A stretch of 64,000 nucleotides of DNA from Cyclina sinensis (lineage: Eukaryota > Mollusca > Bivalvia > Venerida > Veneridae), in contig JAAONU010000013.1 in assembly GCA_012932295.1 (NCBI GenBank), forward strand, positions 41,554,627 to 41,618,626, read 5' to 3'. Under the pieces are notes generated by a model that worked only from the letters and a program-made list of their open reading frames with translations, had not been told where the DNA came from and searched no databases. The translations under genes were made by a program, and so were the position numbers. Position 1 is the first letter of the stretch. Every line of letters starts with the position of its first letter. Of the stretch, positions 1 to 14,159 are shown in pieces.

Positions 1-1670
1 TTTTGACCAAGTTTGCGAATAGTTTGGAGTCTTGCTGGAATCATACACCATTACTGTAATGCCTTGTTTCGTGTGAAGCAAAATTGTCAGTTTAAGTGTC
101 ACTGAAGAAGCTTTGAAATTAAGGCGACAATGATCATTTTAATTTAAATTTTCAAAATTTCTTATGATGTATTTTTGTTATGGATAAATGAGCGTCACAG
201 TCACATAGGTAATATTCTTGATTTTTGCTTTAATTTTATGATTCGATTATTTCGAACTCAACTCCAAAATGTCATGCTGGTAAATCATGAATGTTAGTGT
301 TTGTTCATCCTAGTATTATAAGTAATAATCATGTAGTGTTGTACAAATGTATGCGATATGTGTTCATGGTTGTATTGTAATAATAAAAAGAGAAAACATT
401 AATTTTTGTCTCAATGATACTTTACGTTACAGATATTAGTAGAAAAAGACCACGATTTATTCAGAATTTTGCCATCAATCAAATACAATCGTCCGTTCAA
501 CACATATATTTATGTTATTCACCTTGGGCGTTTGAAGCAAAACAGTCAGTATTTATTAAAATGTTGGATTCAAATTAGTTCCATAAACTATACGGAAGTG
601 TCTAAGGAGGTTTCCTTTATATTCCCTCTTACCGAGGTCATTTATGCATATCTTTTGTGAATTATCTTTTTTTCGGATTTGACTTTGATTCGGTCGTATA
701 GTCTATACTTGACTCGCTGCTAACTTGCTTAGCTCTTTTTGCTTTGTTGGGTGGAAGTTTGTTTGAAATATAAACTTTTATAAATCTATAATTGTCAGAA
801 AAAATCTTGCTATATTTAATTACAAGAACAATGTAATTTGGTAGAAATGTTCGTTGTTAATTGTATATACATAATTATTTCTGTATTGTTCAAGCATATT
901 TTGGTTTCAAAAACAACTGAAAGATCAAATGCTTTGTTGAAGATCTTTTATCAAACTGCTAGTGAACTTTCAATATGATTATGGAATGTTTATTTTATTG
1001 GTAAAAAAACAGATTCCATACGTAGTTTATAAAGGTACCCTTTACTACCGCGGTAAAAAATCGAAGATTAATTCCCATATCGTTAAGTAATCGATATATT
1101 CTTTTGACATTTGTGCTTTTGTAAGTAAAATAAAGCTGATTCGGAGAAAGAAGTAACGATAAATTACAATGCCCGTGAAGCCAGTAAAGCAAATTCAAGG
1201 TCAGGGAGGAAAATAACTTGAAAGAGCAATTCGAATTCCTTACATTTACAAAGTCTCAAGGACAGAGCTAAATCGTTCGTACTTACTTCAGGTAGTCTTT
1301 TGCCTTAAATTGCAAATTACATTAAAATTTCGTATTTCCAAAGACAGATTTGCAAGTTGCATCATATATTTGGGAAAAAAATCTGCCAAACAAGCTAATG
1401 ACAAATTAAAATATAGTCCTTAACGTATTATGTTTATCAAAAGTTAGAGAATTATGCCATACTATGTAACTAACTCATATCATTCGTCATATTGTACATG
1501 TAATCAATATAAGTGTTTTAAAAGCTATTTTTAATATAAAATACATTAAATATAAATTTAACAAAAAACATTTTTACCTGGTCTGTTTCGAAGAAAAGGT
1601 CGAGCTATTATGATAGCTGCGTCGTCGTTGTCGTAGTGCAAAAACTTTAATGTAGCCCTATTACTCAAAG
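1..1670. other. intergenic, nothing recognised
   Basis: AT-rich DNA with no motif, splice structure or repeat I can name. The short open frames at 469-660 and 995-1198 have no protein-like features. Confidence 0.5.
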
Positions 1671-2330
1671 CAATTTAAAAGGTACCAATATGAAATTTGA
1701 ATGCTTGCTTATCATGACAAGAGACAGTTGTAACACAAGGAGCATTATTCTGAAAGCTATATATTTGCCCCTTTTTAACTTCACAATTTTTGTCAAAATT
1801 GCTTATTAAGTGGAATGATTTCAAAACTATCAAAGATATCAAATTGAAACTTGGCATGCATGCTTATCATGACAAAAGCAGATGTAATACAAGGAGCATT
1901 ATTCTAAAGGCTATATTCTTTATATTTATGCCCCTTTTTTTAACTTACAATTTTTGTCAAAATTGCTTATTAAGTTGAATGATTTCAAAACTATCAAAGG
2001 TATCAATATAAACTTGGACTGCTCGCTTATCATGACAAAGGGCAGTTGTAACACAAGAGGGCATTATTCTGAAGGCTATAGTTTTGGAGTTATTTCCCTT
2101 TATATCTTACAATTTTTGTCAAAATTGCTTATTAAGTTGAATGATCAAAGGTATCAATAAGAACAGTATCAATATTTTGACATTGAAACGGCAGAGCTAT
2201 ATAGACCTCCTTCAGGAGTAGGTGCACAAGAACCCATAACTATGGCCCCCATTGTCGACATGTAAAACAGACGAGCGTTGCCGCTGCTCTGGGAGCTCTT
2301 GTTTCTATAGGTCTGTCGCGGAACTGTTGT
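1671..2330 (-). repeat. clam dispersed repeat with three tandem ~155-165-bp copies
   Basis: Copies begin near 1681, 1835 and 1999 (shared tgcttatcatgacaaa, acaaggagcattattct, aatttttgtcaaaattgctt). Read on the minus strand, a GC-richer head (aacaagagctcccagagcag, 2288-2310) precedes them, the usual layout of this bivalve repeat as I know it. Confidence 0.75.
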
Positions 2331-3479
2331 CTGTCCTCATGCAGTGTGGCTTAAAATACAACATTCTTTATAGATATCGTTCATATCGACAAGCAGTACA
2401 TATGATTAATAAAGCAATATATATGAAATGAAATGTTATATATGCTAAAAACGTTTATAAACAGAAGTATAAAATTCTTTCTTCAAGAATCAGACACGAA
2501 ACAGCTGCCCTAATTATGTCCATATAATTAAGAAGCTTATTGATACAGGTCCGTTACTGAATTGATGTCTGGTTGATACTGTCCTATGACAGCTTTCCGA
2601 TAACAGAAGTTAATAAGTGGTGTATTTAGGGAATTACTGAATCGACATTTGATGTTTCACGGTACATTTTTTCTCTACGCTCGAATTTATTGCTTTATTG
2701 GTTGCTGTTAGTAGAAATGTGACTTTAGGGAAGGTTATGTTACAAAAATGCACCTTTGTATTTATTTATTGGGTTACGACACTTAAGGCATCACCAAGTA
2801 TAGTGGCGAGTTTTCTGACTGCGACATATCGTCTAATAACTAAGAATATGCAGCAGAGCGTCTGGAGCCGGAGAATTTCGGACATCTTTATTCAGCGGCA
2901 CTCCGATCCTATCTACATCCCTAGTTTTAAAAATCTGCAACAATAAGATTTCTCTTAACGTTCACTAGCGAGTGTGCTAAATACTTGTGTTTTTAGGTAA
3001 ATGATGTGTTTAAAATTAACAACGAATTTGATTATAATTGATAAAAAATGTTGCATAATTTTTAATAACGACAGCAATAAAATTGAAAATTATTTACTGC
3101 ACGTACAACAACAGACGTACAATCTCCTAGAATTCTGACGATGCAAGCACTGCTTAAATAACTATTGCTTTACCTATTTGAGCTAATTTATCGTCGGTAC
3201 CGATTGCCTATATGACTGACGCCCTATGACGAGGTTGTTTTGGGACAGTCCAAAATACAGAAACCTTGCCATTCTAATGACACCTCTGGTTCTTTTCCGT
3301 GTTAAGGGTATAGTACTGATAAGTGAATATATTTTACACTGGAAATTTAAGTCTTGTGAAATTTAGAATTGTTATGTTGTTCTTTTTTAGCTCTATTTTC
3401 CAATAACTAAATAATTTTCTAAAATTAGATGACAGTTGTTTAGTTCTCAAAGATTATATTTTATAGTGTATTCGAATTG

Positions 3480-3597
3480 GATTGTAAACTGGTTGGACAC
3501 CGTGCAACACTGGTTAGGTGGACTGACCGCCGGATATGACCCTAGCTGTAAAAACTGGCGTTAAACCCCAATAAAACAAAACTAAAACAAAAGTAAC
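3480..3597 (+). repeat. probable SINE 3' part
   Basis: GC-richer segment ending actggcgttaaaccccaata followed by an A-rich tail (aaaacaaaactaaaacaaaa). The 'ctggcgttaaaccc' plus (AAAAC)n end is common to molluscan SINE-like copies in my experience. No clear A/B boxes remain. Confidence 0.4.
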
Positions 3598-5170
3598 TTC
3601 CGGACGTCTGGTGATTGGTTTCATTTTGCGAACGTGAATTATTGCAGCAAATGCTTGATGGCATCACTCATTGATCGTTTGTCACCTGATCACACATTTT
3701 CTTCCACTGCGCCCATTATTTATCAAATTACGTCTCCAGAAACATAATGTCAAACATTGCTTAATTGATTCTTTTCTTATCAAACACGTAAAAGCTTTTA
3801 ACAGTGACAAAGTTTCCTATTTTAGCAACTTCCATTTAACACTCGGACTTACCTTATGAAATGGCACGATGCCTTTAAGTTTCTGGAAACAGGACATGTC
3901 ATTCATCTAAGACATTGAATTATATGCAAGAAAAAAATGAAATGAATACATGTACTTCATTACTAGAACAGATGGCTAAGTTCAAACAATCCCATAAATA
4001 TTAAAAGATGATCATAGATTTGTTTACAGATGTTACATATCTAAAACAAAAAGCAAGATAAATTATTGTACAAGTTCAAATAACATTGTGCAAGTTATAT
4101 TTCTATACAATTTATGAAGATAACGTCGATGTTTTGTTTCAAAAACCCCAGGAAAGGTATCTGAATTATTTTACATACAGTTAAACAGAAGATTGCTTAT
4201 TTTTGCAGTATTATTGATATGCGTATAAAAAAGTATACGACCCCTACAAAAATGCGGTTTTTCAGAAGAACCAAATCAGCAATATTGTGGATCAATGCCA
4301 GGTGAAGTGTTGCATTTTGCTTTATGATAATAGGCAAGCTTTTAATACATAATTTTCAAAGTTACATTTTGTTTCCAATGTAATATAACCATGACATATT
4401 TTTTATATTAAGTGTATACACTTTTATATACAAATGTAATATAATGGCTTACAAAATATTACGCATTACTTCTTGCTTCAAATTATTTATTTTTTAGTTA
4501 TAGTCATTTATTAATTTATCATTTAGATGTCCTATTTCAAATAGACGTTTTCTATGTTCAGTATTTCCGACATATTTCCACATTCTATTTGGAAGTATTT
4601 TCTTGGCGGATGTTTTCTGACAGTTTTTTCCAGTATAGTTAAAATTAATACGGTAAGACCCACTTATGATTGTTTTGGTCATGTGACTAAAAGAATCACT
4701 CGTTAACATATCATATAAACTTTTATTCAACTCGTCCGGGAATAATGTTATTAAGCTCGCCAAAGACTAGCTTAATAACATTTTTCTGAAGTCGTTAAAT
4801 AAAAAAACTTTTATATGAAAGGGAAACTCGTGTCAGATCCTTAATTTATTAGACCAGCCATTACGAAATATACTAAGCAATTAAATATCAGCACATTTGT
4901 ATAAACACTTTTATTTATCTCGCTTGACAACGTCTTAATTCATTGAATCTATAAGTATTTGAACCAGCAAATACATTAATATGCAGTAAGGCCTAACATA
5001 AAATATTGTTTGTTTCCCCTCCCGTGACCCATCCCATTTTGGGTAGGGTAGGTAGGTAAGTAAAATACTTTTTTGTAATCTAAAATATTTTTTACTGATT
5101 ATATAATTTATATATCTGAATTATATAGATTTCAATGAAACAGAAATTGCTTCCATGTGCAATAAATGTT

Positions 5171-5195
5171 GTTTTTCTTTCTTTCTTTCTTTTTC
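5171..5195. repeat. (CTTT)n microsatellite
   Basis: Five to six cttt units in a T-rich run. Confidence 0.9.
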
Positions 5196-8100
5196 AATAA
5201 AAGCTCTTTTTATTTTAGGCCTAACTAAAACGAGACAACGTTAGTTCGATTTTCATATCTGACTATGGATTGTTTGAAACTGAACAACTTACCCACTGAG
5301 CTCAGAGGTCATTGATGTCGTATTTCTATACCTAAGCATGTTTTCTACATTGTTCAGATTTAACTTAATCATTTAATGTGTAGATCTAAGACTCAAATGA
5401 GCATTCTCATTTTGATATTTGTTAAGTCATTTCCTGGCGTATCTATCTGCAGTTGATGTATTTATAGGAACTGAGTAGTGAAAGGACAGTCCTTGTTCCA
5501 TCGTAAAGTAGCAACAGGGTGCTTATTTTGGGGTCCCAAAAGACAGCTTACTTACAAGCTAAAAAAATGACTTGAATAAAAAAAGTAAATAATAATAATA
5601 AAAAAAACAGAACAAACAAACAAACAGTGTTAGCCGGGCCACCGTAATCAAACGTCTCTTCTTGGCTACAAGTATATTTAGCTATGTTGATTCTAGACTC
5701 GAATCCTAATGTAGACTGTGTTCTAGCCATACATTGATATTTCATTGTTTTTCAGAAACACACATTTTGGCCATTACCAAAATAACACACCGACTATCAT
5801 ACTAAGCATGGTTTACCTATGTGTAGTCTATGATAATAGCAAAGGGTTCAAGAATTTAACATGGGCAAAAAGTAATGTGGACTGAAATCTGTTACGGTAA
5901 TGATGCAAAAGTTTAGATCTATTTTTATTCCATTTGTTTGTTTGTTTCAACTCAGGTACACTAGTAAAAATATACAAACATTTACTGAGGAAAGCAAATC
6001 AAAAAATACTTTAAATTAAATTATAATACTGTATTTCTAAAGGCAGGGGACTGAATTGGTTCCAAGGCTGTTAATGTTAACACTAATGATTACATAATTC
6101 AATAACTAAACATAAATTGAAATCAGATCGTATCTGCCGAAGGGCTAATTTCTCTATACTCGGTTTTTATTTGAAAAAAAAAAAATTTGCTAAGCAGAAT
6201 AAAAATTCATTATAGTCGTTTCTCAGGATATAAAGACCAACGAAAAAACAGACAATATTGATCCAGTAATTGATCAAAACATTAAAAAGCATGAAACTTA
6301 CAGAGAAAACTTGATGTATTATGCATAAAATGATTCTGATGCTACGATAAATGTAATGATGAAGATTGATATAGTAGAAGCATTGAAGTTACTTACTGTT
6401 TCTTGCGTGGAAAATTCAAGTTGGAACTAAAATGAGATATCTGAATTAGGTCTAGACCGTTTAGCATGCAAATTCTGTCAAACCTAATTTACTCAAGAAA
6501 AAAAAATGCATAATTTGAAGAAGTGATGGAATGCTTATCGTGCACATTAAAGATTCTTTCAAACATTACTCATTCCATTGATAAAGGGCAAACTGCACAG
6601 ATAGAGTTTTATTTCTTTCTGAATGCATTGCTTAAATGTTTCATGAATTTCGCCCGTTTTGATTTTGAAACTTGCGTTTTGAAACAACCCTTTCAAGGCG
6701 TTTACAATTGCACTCCCTTTTTACAACTTAAAGATGTTCGTCATTTACTTGTCCGATTATTTACCTTGCTTTGCCCATTAGGTTTCATTTTCAGGGTATG
6801 TTGACAGCTGATACCTGTCCGTTCTTCTATATATGAGAAAGAGTCGCCACGTTTGAATAAAGTAATGTCAGTTTTCATTTGCATGTCGAATGGTTGCAGT
6901 GGTCAGTTTAGCATCAGTGCACCAGTTTCAAGGGATATTCAATTACCTCAAAGCATGTTCCCATGGTCAAATGTAAAGAATTTAAAAAAATCCATCGCAC
7001 ACACAAGTGACTAAACATTTAGATACATATTATGAACGTCTGCGCTGGAACTAATGGATCAGATCCTGGTAATATCGAATTTCTATTTTCATCCTTCCAA
7101 ACAATACCCTTTTACAAAGACAAATCTTCAGTAAGTAACGATAAGATTGTTTATATATAAACGTATTCTTCTACTTAACATTAAGATAAGTTTCGAACTT
7201 TATCTAAATATCCTATTAAAATTGCATCTAATTACGCGATCGCATCAAGTAAAAACATTGCATTAAAACGCCGTATACGTATACGTTTTATCTATAAGGT
7301 CTTACTCAGTCCTGTGACAGCATAGTACAAACAATTCAAAATTTGTTACCTTAATGTTAACTCGTTATGAAAGAGTAAAAAGAGATGCCTGTTATATGAG
7401 GTTACAGATTTGAGTAATGAATCATGTAGAAGTTTTATTGATAATACCGTTTCAGTTTTGTTCCAGAAACATTCCTGTGAGAAATATTTTAATCTTTTTA
7501 TACAACGCGTTGTAAACGAAAGTATTAAACGATCTCTTGGCCTTGGGGTATCACAGGCATGATTCCAGTAGTATACGAACTGTTTTATTTTGGTGAATGC
7601 GGCAAGTCTTGAGAGTGTAATATGGCAAATTTGTAATAAATTCAGATGAATTCAGACGAATCGTTATAGACAGAAAACGTGGTTGTTTTCGATTCCTAGC
7701 AATGCTTTGTTCGAAGGTATAAAATACGTAAATTAGAATACAAACGTCAAAAGCCGAAAATGGTTACTTAGTGTATTTTCCCTGGAATTTTATTACATTC
7801 TTCTGTCTTCTGTTTCATATTTTCTTCAGCTGGGTTCATTATCTATCAAACTTAAGAAATATTTTTTTTGGCATCAGGTAACAGATTTTTATCATTACTT
7901 TTATTATCGATATTATCAGTATTATTACTTTAACTCAGAACTTTAACAACAATTTGCATTCTAGTTACAGGATAAAATCGATGAGACCTCGTTTTTTGAA
8001 ACTAAAAAGACAGTTAAAGCCCTATTATCACATTGATTTTATTGATACAGAAAAAGAAATGTTCAGATAGGATAAATTGATCAAACCAAGTTGTATAAAC

Positions 8101-8639
8101 TCTAAAAACAATGTTGACATATGCTTTTTCCTTCGTATTCAAATTATTTCCTGATGACAAAGCCTTTATATATATATTTGAAATATCATTCATTGAAAAG
8201 TTTACTGCACTATAGCTTCAACATGTTCTGTGAGTTAAAAAACAAAGTGAAGAATGATTTTGGTACACATAAATATCAATCCTGCCGATAAGATATATTT
8301 CTTTTTAAAAATAAAAAAATCTTGTAATTGTGATCCTAGGACCTTTAGCTGCATAAACTTTAGGAGAAATGCAGAGCAAAAAACGATAACTCAGTCATTG
8401 CTGTCATTCAGTTTTCTCTAGAGACTAACCCTGTTGCACTGCGACGTTTGACCAGAAACTTGAATGTTAGTATGGTGAGATTGAGAGGAAGTGCAAATTA
8501 AATTAGCATGTTTTGGCTTTTTTCAGAGCTATTAAGTAAAGATTATTAAATTCATGTCCACAGTTTTACTCTATATCTCATTAAATATCTTAATCTTAAC
8601 AATTATCTTATTAAAGATAACTAAAAGACATTGAAAAGG

Positions 8640-9010
8640 TGAACACAACTTTCTTTTGTATGACCTTGACCCCTGAATGCCCTTGACCACAAAGGTCCAA
8701 TAGTAAAAAACTTAAGAAAAACTAATTAAATAGACTTATTTCATACTTGACCACAACGCCCCTTTGGACAAGACCTTCCCACTGACATAAATTTATATGA
8801 CATTGACACCTGAGTGACCTGCGAATCGAAGGTCCAGTTGTCAAAAATATTTAATTTTGGCCATAACTCCTTTATTATTAAATTGATTTAGTTCGTGTTG
8901 CACACAACAACTGCTCGAGGGAAATTGCCCAAATGTATTTGTTTTTTCCTTGACATGACCTTGATGTTGAGGTCAAATTGTCAAAAACAGTACTTTTGTA
9001 GGATCAACAA
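8640..9010. repeat. 'tgaccttgac' clam repeat, diverged copies
   Basis: Repeated wording tgaccttgacccctgaatg, tgacattgacacctgagtga and tgaccttgatgttgaggtca at roughly 150-bp spacing, with ggtccaatagt/ggtccagttgtcaaaa after each. Looks like tandem remnants of a dispersed bivalve repeat. Confidence 0.6.
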
Positions 9011-9937
9011 TTTGTCTTTAATTGGTCCTCAGTTCAAATGTTAAAGTACCACTTTTTGGGGCATTGTTATCTTCCAGTGACAGTTCCTGTTGATTTAAGG
9101 CTTTTATTTGTGGTCTTCGTCTAAAAGAAAATTGATAATTTTATTTGTATGAATATCTTAGATTTTTGGTAAAAGGACTTTACAAGAAGTATCTTTATTT
9201 GTCTGCCTTTCAATTAATATTTTCTGCTTTTCTTTGGGTTTTTTTCCATAAATATTTTTTATATCCTTTGTTTCTCTTTTTTGTAATACTGCGTTTACCG
9301 GTCCTTTTAAATATACTTCTACTGTAACGTCCAACCAATATGTCCAAAAAAGTGGTTTTTGTATGGAATCGGTTTTCATTGCGGACCTTAAATTTAAGAG
9401 TTTAGTATCTTCAAATTACTGAATTTCGCATGAGGTTAAAGTAACTGAGGATGACTTGGTAGCGAGACTTAAGTGTACCATTTTTTTGTATTTTAATGAA
9501 GATTAACATTTGAACCGTAACATCTTTTACTGTAAATCTTGTCTAACAATTTTAATTATCACTTATTTTGGCTCTTTCAGACTCACTTTCCTATTACTGG
9601 TCTGACTTACTTTTTTTAAAAAGTATCTTGATTACTCATAATTCTGCCAGTGGTTCAGAAATTTTATTAGATACACAAAAACAAATAATTCTTCTTTGTT
9701 AACATTGCATTCTTTCTAGAATCAGCAAACGAGAGTTATGTCACAAGAAATGTAAGATAAGTATTATTGTATACATATAAGTCTAGTCTTATCAAAGTAA
9801 TGTTGCATTAATAGACAGCCCTTGTCTGTATCAGTAGAACAAATTCAAATTTTGTTGATTTATTTATTGATCTCTGTCGCTTATTTGACAGAATAATTAC
9901 AACTTCATCTATAAATCACAGACAAATGATCAGTTGA

Positions 9938-10025
9938 GAAACAATCACACTGTCTTTGTTGACATTTAAAGCTGTCGTTGCGAAACAATCACACTATCTT
10001 TGTTGACATTTAAAACTGTCGTTGA
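9938..10025. repeat. 44-bp tandem duplication
   Basis: Two nearly identical copies (gaaacaatcacactgtcttt, then gttgacatttaaagctgtcg) start at 9938 and 9982. Confidence 0.9.
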
Positions 10026-10496
10026 AAAAGCTTTACAAAGAAAACGGTAAAGTTAATTAATTCTGAATCGCGTTGCCAGAAAACACTGTAAAGTATAAAG
10101 AGTATAAAAGTAATATAAAAACGATTGGATATGATAAATTGCTTTTCTAACGTAGAATTATACTTCTTTTTAGCATACGAGTATTTGATATATTACGGAG
10201 TAAACTGGCGTGGTCTCAATAACATTCAGAAAATATTGTGTTCAAGTAAGCTATTTAGATGCCAATCGCTTTAAATAACAGGCATGCATTTATCCTGAAG
10301 GTTTTTGGAAGTAGTCTATACATTTACTGAAGATAGTTTCAGAATTATATTAGTTTGAACATGTTTTTGAACAACAGAAACGAGTTAACAAATTGAATTT
10401 TGTTTCTTGGTTATGCAAGCTTGGGAAAATATGCTATTTTTGTGAGCAAACCCTATCCATATTCGGTCACAATAAATCATCATCTGAAAACATGTT

Positions 10497-10908
10497 AAAG
10501 CGACTGACTCACAGATGGGCCGACGATGCAAAAAAAGAAAATGTTCTTACATCTTGAAATTTTTGCTGCAATTGTGAAGAACATATTTAAACTATGTTAC
10601 TGATTCATTTTTTGATACAGAAAAACATCAAAATATAAAGTTTTATACACTTTCGGTAAAAATTTTACCCCGTTAGTCACGGGGTAGATACTTTAGTTAT
10701 AAGATTAATTTTGACGCGTCTAGATCGTCGCTCTATATTTTACTGACCGAAAGGTCGTGGGTTCGAATCCTGGTTAAGTCAAACTTTTTTTTTTCAGTTT
10801 TCATGGTGTATAGAAGCATAATATTATGTTTTTTCCATAGTATATTAAATTCTCTAAAATTTTAAAGAAAAAAAAATTTCCAGCAAAATTCTGTGAGTCA
10901 GTCGCTTT
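10497..10908. mobile_element. 412-bp MITE with 18-bp TIRs and internal tRNA-like part
   Basis: Perfect terminal inverted repeats AAAGCGACTGACTCACAG (10497-10514) and its complement (10891-10908), flanked by TTA/TAA so that TTAA borders both ends. Inside are a hairpin (taccccgt/acggggta, 10664-10685) and a tRNA-like segment with a perfect B box ggttcgaatcc. No transposase, so non-autonomous. Confidence 0.9.
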
Positions 10909-13900
10909 AAAGCAATCTCAATAAAATGTACAAATATATCTTTTATTATTTGATGGGGACTATTCTAGAAATATTTGAAGAAATATTTCTTTACGTTCCG
11001 AATCCAAAAACAATACCGAAAAGTTGGTTGTCTCATGATCGCTATATTAACAAGCATCCATTGTAACAGCCAAGTCAGTCATCGGATGATTCTTTTTTCG
11101 ATTTTATACAGTAAACATTTTGTATTACTGCTTCACACAGGACGTTTGTCTTCTATTTGCTTGGCGTTCCGGGCCCAACTTAAAGCAATAAGCGAAATAT
11201 TTTCTCATGTTGAGACATGGGAATTCTTTGGCCATCTTATTTACAAGCATCTGTTGTAACAGAAACGTCACTTATCTCGGATTTATACAGTGAACACTTC
11301 TCGGTGATATTTTGTCTTTCCAATGATCATTTAACATTGTAGTATCATGTAAATAGATCCGTCTGTAATTATTTTAATGGCATTTGTCATTAATCAAAGC
11401 TAATGACACAATATTCAATTGATAACGGTTAAATGCATTTTAACATTTATGTGCTTTTCATAGATTTTTTATCATTTAACCTTCTGTACAAATTCAGTTT
11501 TATAAAATTGCCTTAGCAATTTATAGCGTTAAAAGAGTTATTGATGGTGAAAATCTGGACTACTGTTTATGGATAAATATTATTTAACTAACAATCTATA
11601 GGTTTACGACAATACTTCGTATTTAATGTTTGGGTTTAAATTTCACTTCAAGTATGATGCAAGTTTCAGTTTTAATGTTTAAATCTTTCATATGAATGTA
11701 AAACACCTAATAGATGAAATATTGTTAAAAATGCAATTTATTCTGATTTGGAATGGTTACTTCAAATGCAAAATCGGACATCTTGTCTTGAACAAAACAG
11801 GAGAATACGACGCAAGAAAATAGCTTATTCGAAAACTAACCTGATTATTTATTCTTGAACTATTCGAATATTTTACCCGAGAAATGGTTCATAAATTATT
11901 TATAATATTACTATGTATATGAACACATAATATTTCTAAATGTGTTCTGTTTCAAAACTTTAGATAGTTCAGGTATCCACAAAGGTATTGTTCACACAAA
12001 GGCGAGGGCAACATTTAGTTATTCAGGTTTAATTGTTTGGGGGAATATTCAAAAACAACTAAGAATTATATTTGTACTATAATATTTTCATGAAAATGAA
12101 AAAGAAACATATTATTTTTGTCATGAACTTTATAATCTCCATTGTTGATTGCTTGTAATCATAAATAGCTTCTTGATTTTATTAGTTCTTTGATCATATA
12201 TATCATGGTGTGAACAGAACAGAGCAAAGTGGCATACAAAATTATTCAAGTTTTTGACACTAAAATTATATGGGATTTTGTAGTTAGTGCAAAGAGATGT
12301 AGAAAACGATTTTAATTTTGCAGCTGGGCAACCGAATGTCTTTTGGCATTAGATTTAATTAGAAAGGAATTGTGAAAAGAGCAACATCCAGAACATGAAA
12401 CAAATACCTATTTAAAAATAACGATTATTATATTTTTCTCCCTGCAACAGGCACCAACGCTTGCTGATTTAATGTTTTTATCAACATTTCATAACATCTC
12501 ACCATTAATCTTTTCATGTTTCCTGGCGATGTTTACTGGTTAAATAAATGTTTAAGAATATTTGTTTTAACATTTTGTGTATCCGTGGACTTTGTGCTTT
12601 TTAATCAGAGACATAATAAATCAAAAATGATCATTACAGACATAAAAATAGATACTGTTTGCCAAAAATCTTAATAGTTTGTCAAATCATGAGAGGAAAG
12701 AGACGAAATGATACAAAGAGATGTAAAACGCATCGAATATACTGTTATCTCCTAATCTAAGCAGCAGAAAGCAGTAGTAGTATTTGCAAACAAAAAGTAA
12801 CTTTTAATGTCCAGTTTGTTAAATATTCAAAGTTCATGATCGATCATACAACCAATGATAAAAGTGAAAACTTTATAAGGCAAATTTGAGATTTGCCTCA
12901 AGAATATTGTTAATTCCTGAAACAAAAGCTTGCTAACATTTGTCATTGATTTTCTGTCTACTCTTTGTTGCCTTCATTACATATGAAAATACGTTTCTAG
13001 AAAATGTACAAATACCACAAAATAATTGATTCCTTCTTTATCAAGCACCAAAGACCTGAGTCAAAGTTTCTTAATGTTGTTACTTCTTATATTATAATCA
13101 TTCTGACACTCACCATTGCACTGCTTTAAAACAAAATCATCGAAAAACAGCTATGCTACAAATAAATTCGAAATTTCCGAGACTGGCCAAGCAGTGGTAA
13201 GTTTTGAAGTATTCACGATTTTATATGTACATTTATGTTTAAACATAACCTACATTGAGAGCGGCTTTGCTGATATGAAATATGAAATCAGCAAGACATA
13301 TCAATACGTTTCAATGAGTTTTGTTTTCAAAGGAAGTTTACAAATTCACAGGGCGATTTCCCACAATGCTGAGCAATTCAAGGAGGAAATGAATCAAGAT
13401 AACATTATAAATTATACCCGTCTTAAATAAAAAGTGGGTTCTTACATTCATATACATATACGGTGTTACTCCACCAGTGCTATGGTTTGATTTGTGGAAA
13501 ATTCATTATCAACCATATATTTTAGATTCATGTTGAGTCGTCTTAGATATTGTGTAAATAACATTTATAACTAGGATTGTTTTGAGCTTTCTTTTATGTT
13601 TGGTTTCTAAAAATTCTAGAAAAGTCTGAAAGATATACATGAAGACCTTGGTTGTACGGGTAACTTTGGTTTAAATTGCCTTTGTGCATTCTACAATAAG
13701 TGTGTTGGTTAGAAACAGTCTAATGTTAGCAATGGAGTATTCGTGATGTATGTGAACCCAAGTCTGATCGTTAAAAGGTTAAAATGATCAAAACAGTTTA
13801 CATTCAGACATAAATACAGATACTGGTAGACTAGTAGGATGTTTTCGTTACGCCTGGCTCGTTACAGGTTATGCATATAAAATTTGATGTATTTAATCTG

Positions 13901-14159
13901 TGGATTACATAGATAAAAGACTTAAATGTAAAAGATTGGAAATACTATGCGCAATATCGTAGAATATAATATAAACATTATATAAATTGTACTTGTGTTC
14001 TGGGTTCCCTGACTCTGCAATACTTTGATAACATTTCATTTTTATAAGTTAAATGCGTAAAAAATGACTTTATTTCCTTTATAAAAGTTTTGTGAATTTA
14101 TGACACAAAATATCAAGAAATACTTTCTTAAGACTTCATTTTGAATCTGCATATTTACA
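10909..14159. other. intergenic, nothing recognised
   Basis: AT-rich, no repeats or coding structure that I can support; the frames at 10975-11259 and 13116-13430 lack any family motif. Confidence 0.5.

Larger units (their letters stand above)
2331..8639. other. intergenic, mostly unassigned
   Basis: Apart from the SINE-like piece (3480) and the CTTT run (5171) I see nothing certain. Two stretches have slightly raised GC (2760-2946 plus frame; 3180-3310 minus frame) but no recognisable product or splice context. Confidence 0.5.

Noticed and set aside
2158..2259. A protein-like frame ending in a stop (RPPSGVGAQEPITMAPIVDM) in a GC-richer stretch, as if it were a last exon on the plus strand.
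   Set aside because: No convincing acceptor precedes it, and the opposite strand reads as the head of the clam dispersed repeat whose tandem copies lie directly beside it.
2698..2946. 82-codon plus-strand frame with raised GC in its second half.
   Set aside because: No domain, no splice context and no repeat of it elsewhere; not enough to call a gene.
3170..3310. Open minus-strand stretch of about 40 codons in raised GC.
   Set aside because: No start or splice site fits, and no recognisable motif.
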